Assembly (NCBI GenBank): GCA_946811185.2
Contig: OX328101.1
Coordinates: 22,986,122 to 23,050,121, forward strand
Source: Hippopus hippopus
Taxonomy: Eukaryota > Mollusca > Bivalvia > Cardiida > Cardiidae
Length of the DNA stretch: 64,000 bases
Reading direction: 5' to 3'
Of the stretch, positions 60,317 through 64,000 are shown in pieces; positions within the stretch are counted from its first letter, which is position 1; every line of letters starts with the position of its first letter. A program made the translations under genes and the position numbers. Under the pieces are notes generated by a model. That model was not told the origin of the DNA. It did not search any database and was given only the letters and a program-made list of their open reading frames with translations.

Positions 60317-61809
60317 TTCATTTGTACAGTAATGGATCACTGTAAAAAAGGGAAGTCTGCTCGTTGAAGGAAATAAAGAATGTATTTTTGTACAAGTTTA
60401 TCAAAATTTCAAGCCACAGTATCATTTTTTTTGGAGGTTTAAAGTGCAACTAAAAGAAATTTAAGACTTACTTACCATACAAATGCCCGTTTGCAAATTT
60501 ATCTGTGCTATGATAAGTGTAAAAAAGACTTCACCACCACATTTATCATTGATTCGTGACAGAAACTGGTGATGAATCATGAAATATCGTTCTCGGTTGC
60601 CGGATTCATTTCCTGTGTTTGACTTTTTTTGTTACAGAATAACAACAAACTTTCGGACAAGAATATTTATAGGTAAATAGCCGAACATCCGATCGCACGG
60701 TGCCGTTATAGTAGCTTTAATATAAAGTATACATGACAAAAAGAAGTAATTTCACGCCCCCTTTCCAACACGCATAATCTTTAATATTTTACTGCCGATC
60801 GAGACTGTTAGACCTTTATACCGATAGTGCTGATCAAGATCAGACTGCACAAAACTTTCAGTCTAATTTCAGACCTACACCGCCGATATGGTTAGTTGTA
60901 GTAGGTGAAAACGGCTTTGAAATACTTCTTAGGTCTTTAGCTCCCCTAGTTCTAGATCTAGACAGATCTATGAGATTTAGATCAAGCATTTTAATGATTA
61001 AAATTCGCCAGTTGTCTTTGAAATAGCTGTCATTGGTGGTGTTAAAAGTATGCTTATCTCACGGATGATTCATATCTTAGAATCGATTTTAGAGAGCGAA
61101 AGATCCGAAGTAGAGAAAAGAGAAGATCATCATCATCGTTGGTCTTTTTTACACTTACCATGCGGCATATAGCCATGTAGCGAGCTGCTATTGGTTTTTT
61201 ATCTATATATTTTAGAGACTATTGGGTTTAAATATATATGTACATGTATGTCATTCTATTAATAAGACGGCGACACTCAACGGTTTAAAAGGGTATGATA
61301 TAAAAAGGGGGCTGAGTAAAAGGAATATGTACCGGTAAGCCGAAAACGACCCTTTCAGGACCACAAAAAGAGAAGATACTCTCTTGAAATAAATTAGATC
61401 TATGCTATAGACATCTAACGGGAAAAGAGTGGGATGAGATAACAGGATAAGAATTTATATCCGGCAACAATTATGACGAGTGTGATCTCCAACTCGAGGC
61501 TCAGATGGAAAGAAACGTTACAGTTATCCTTTTACATGTTAGTCTAAGTTCTGCATAGGTCTAGTGTTCCAAACGTACTGTAAAAGAACGTAGGCCTACG
61601 TGTATAGGCGTAGGTGGATGGGCACGTACGTATTTTGTGTTAAATGATAGAATGAATTTCTCCTCTCTAGTGATATGCAAAACACGACGGGAAAATCAGC
61701 AATAGCATGTAAACAGAAATATCTCCTTTTCACCAATATCTGTCCAGAACAGATTTAACTTACATGTACTATAGGCCCTAAGCTACATCTAGTGCTTTAA
61801 TTATTAATT
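60317..61809. other. no gene recognised
   Basis: Spacer; one D-family hairpin fragment (60826-60880). Confidence 0.3.
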
Positions 61810-61998
61810 TACCACAGTCCCGCGTTTGAACAACTCTGAAGGAGAAAGCTTTTGAAACACTGTCTGGAACCGGCATTTTTTTCCTCTTCTCATTATGTGT
61901 TCTACCCTTTAAAGAAAAATTCTGATCCATATTGAATTAGTCGTCTGCAAATGCTTCCAAACTTGACAATTCCGATGTTTTGTCGTCTGGTAAAGAGC
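61810..61998 (-). mobile_element. TM MITE
   Basis: TTACCACAGTCCCGCG start, GTCGTCTGGTAAAGAG end. Confidence 0.72.
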
Positions 61999-62239
61999 AT
62001 GATACAATAAGGTATATATATATATGTCGTTCCCTTATCACTGCATCGAACACGTCCTATCATATTATTAGAAACAAATCTTAAACGCTGCCTGTCAGTT
62101 CTTTTAGGCCCGTCTTTGTCTGTATGCCTTTCTTTCTATCCGATATAGTGAAATGAATCATTCTCGGAAATAGATATATAGGCTACTTGCGTGATCTTTT
62201 ATGAAAAGCTCGGTCTCTGAACAGAGACAGAGACCGAGC

Positions 62240-62530
62240 TCTGCAGCTCTGGCGGCAACGACCTAGGCTTGAAACAAAGGGGTCACTGGTTCGACACCAA
62301 CTCGGTCAATTTCTTTAGGAGAAAAAGTGATATTTATTGCAACAGGAGTCGCTCCTCTCTGAACATGGCTGAACATTATTTCGACTATGTTTCTGACGGA
62401 AAGCAGTGAGTTGCTTGGTGGGAATTCTGTACGAAGCACTTAATGAAAAAATAGCTCCGAATAGTCACGGATAGGTGCACCAGCTGCCGCAATATAATTG
62501 AAACTGTGTTGAAAACACCATTAAACATCA
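62240..62530 (+). repeat. SINE (B box kept)
   Basis: GGTCACTGGTTCGACACC, ACGGATAGGTGCACCAGC, TTGAAAACACCATTAAAC; tail runs into a tetranucleotide tract. Confidence 0.78.
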
Positions 62531-62622
62531 ATTAATCGATCGATCGATCGATGAATTAATCAATCAATCAGCCAGTCGATCGGTCGGTCAATCGGTCGAT
62601 CGATCGATCAATCAATCAATTG
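62531..62622. repeat. (ATCG)n/(ATCA)n microsatellite
   Basis: GATC-rich tetranucleotide tract continuing the SINE tail. Confidence 0.9.
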
Positions 62623-62869
62623 ATGATGCAAGAAAAACAAACAAACAAGGAAGAAAAAAAAAGCAAGCAAAAAACAAACTAACAAACAAACCTTGACAGC
62701 TCTAGGGAGCTTCTACGCCCTGCACATTAAGCACAAAGTAACCTCCGTTACAACAGGATATAGCACAATTATTCGCAAAGATGTAATTTGTAAACGGTAA
62801 ACTACTTTGCCCTCAGCTATCAACCCACTTCACAAATACAATATTTTATCTCCCGAAGTTGGACAGTTT

Positions 62870-62945
62870 TCGAAAATATTGAAGGAAAAGGAATGATTGC
62901 TTAAAACAGGCAACTGGTTCCTTTTCTTCAATATCATTTCATACA
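62870..62945. repeat. short hairpin
   Basis: AAAATATTGAAGGAAAAGGA pairs with TTCCTTTTCTTCAATATCAT; possibly a very diverged TM core. Confidence 0.4.
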
Positions 62946-63027
62946 GCATAAGGAAAAAAAATCCTTTCCGCCAGATGTAGGCCCTATGTCTTATTTGTAT
63001 TACTTGTGACTGCGTTCTGATTACTCT

Positions 63028-63242
63028 TTAAACCCTTATCCTGCCAAATAAATGAAATGAAACTTTCAAGTCGATAGAAAAAAAAAAAAAAAACGCGAAT
63101 AACGTTCTTCCTATTTACGCGGGGGGGGGGGGGGGGAGACTCCTTATCGGACATGGTAGATCCGAGATCAGACTCCGAGATCAGACTGCACGTTCTGTGC
63201 AGTCTCATCTTGATCTACAATGTCCGCAAAGGTCAGTGAGTC
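63028..63242. mobile_element. D-family MITE with poly-G run
   Basis: AAACCCTTATCCTGCC start, GACTGCACGTTCTGTGCAGTC core, GGTCAGTGAGTC end; a run of about 17 G at 63120-63136. Confidence 0.7.
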
Positions 63243-63255
63243 TTGCAAATGTTTG

Positions 63256-63402
63256 CAGACGACAAAAGCGTAAATTTATCTTCGATGAGTTGAAAACGTT
63301 GTTTGAAAATGCAGAGAATGTTGGTAACTAGCAATTTCTACTTTTTCCACAATGTTTTTGAAAGTTCTATCGTGAAAACACGAATTCTTTGCTAAAGTGT
63401 TA
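63256..63402 (+). mobile_element. TM fragment abutting the D MITE
   Basis: TTTGCAGACGACAAAAGC to TTTGCTAAAGTGTTAG. Confidence 0.6.
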
Positions 63403-63413
63403 GAATTAATCTT

Positions 63414-63654
63414 CGCCCGGTCGGGTAGCTCAGTGATAAGCGTATCTGACTCGTGATCTAGAGGTTGCGGGTTCGATACCCGGCTGCGTCGAACTTTCTC
63501 TCCGGCGATTTTTCGCCTCTCACCTCTGATGAGAAAAGTAGTCAGTGGCTTTGGAAAGAAAGTTGTGTCAATAATGGTGTGAGAAAGCCAGGAAACACAT
63601 GGGTGCATCACTGACCGCCACGACATTACCTAAGCTGTTAAAATGGCGTTAACA
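63414..63654 (+). repeat. tRNA-derived SINE with 14-bp target duplication
   Basis: A box TAGCTCAGTGA, B box GGTTCGATACC, body as at 10206. Flanked by TTAGAATTAATCTT at 63400-63413 and 63655-63668. Confidence 0.9.
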
Positions 63655-63924
63655 TTAGAATTAATCTTTATAGTGATGGGTGAAACATAGGGCATAGGAA
63701 ACCAGCAATTAACTGCAACGAGATGTTCATCGCTGGTTAAACAATATAAACAATTTATCAAATACGATTTATCCAACCAAAATACGATTAAGTATAATTT
63801 ATTTGTGTGTTTGTACAAACGAATGTAACAATTATATGTTTCTTCGATCAGAAGTTCACACGATTCAGCATCACGGCGCCAAGTGCAACTACATGTGTCT
63901 ATTATGTTCCTTGTGTTTCTTTAC

Positions 63925-64000
63925 CTTTTACAACACAATTTCGACCTTTAACGACCTTGAGAAAGATGACTTTTGAAAGCATTGTGAGAAAAGGAGAAAA
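63925..64000 (-). mobile_element. TM MITE cut by window end
   Basis: CCTTTTACAACAC start to GTGAGAAAAGGAG. Confidence 0.75.

Overview
The window reads as nuclear DNA of an invertebrate animal, most likely a bivalve mollusc. It is AT-rich, its one clear host gene is split by GT-AG introns, and almost everything else is a dense, nested layer of DNA transposons, palindromic MITEs, tRNA-derived SINEs and elements with central tandem repeats. The bivalve placement is inference from the gene and the repeat style; the sequence carries no direct taxonomic marker.

Host gene. On the minus strand, 57014 down to 28229, fifteen exons can be joined with consistent phase and GT-AG borders into a complete 568-residue NOX2-type NADPH oxidase (gp91phox/CYBB-like). 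It has a start codon, heme-ligand histidines, FAD and NADPH motifs and the C-terminal NKENF ending. None of the exons carries a frameshift or stop. Coding sequence totals 1,707 bp in 28.8 kb, so about 94% of the locus is intron, and most recognisable intron sequence is repeats. Intron 12 (32781-38951, 6.2 kb) holds a 2-kb element built of 145-bp tandem repeats.

Left flank (1-28228). Two full-length mariner elements with single long ORFs lie at 898-2223 and 3301-4637. The second sits inside the left arm of a roughly 4.4-kb fold-back structure (about 2862-7225). Its core carries a 158-bp near-perfect palindrome with an 8-bp target duplication and a degenerate 63-bp satellite. From 7.2 to 28 kb there are SINEs, hAT-like non-autonomous elements, palindromes and many MITE copies, with no convincing host gene.

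Right flank (57015-64000). This is the presumed 5' side of the oxidase gene. It contains a hAT-like element, an 800-bp fold-back, SINE copies (one with a perfect 14-bp target duplication) and more MITEs.

Repeat families named here. TM: TTAA-flanked MITE with ends like CCCTTTACCA and a long hairpin core, over 50 copies or fragments, piggyBac-like by its target site. A: TGAGCC...GGCTCA palindromic MITE, five copies exactly 263 bp long. D: second TTAA-type MITE with a GATCAGACTGCAC hairpin. E/F: elements starting ACAAGAG and ending AGCTAAAAA with central tandem repeats (Helitron-like/HINE or Pearl-like in architecture; class not proven). Y: two copies of a composite 500-bp element. The most interesting material is how these families target one another (shared TTAA sites, E and F inside TM hairpins, a TM at the same site in two E copies) and how close they come to the splice sites of the oxidase gene.
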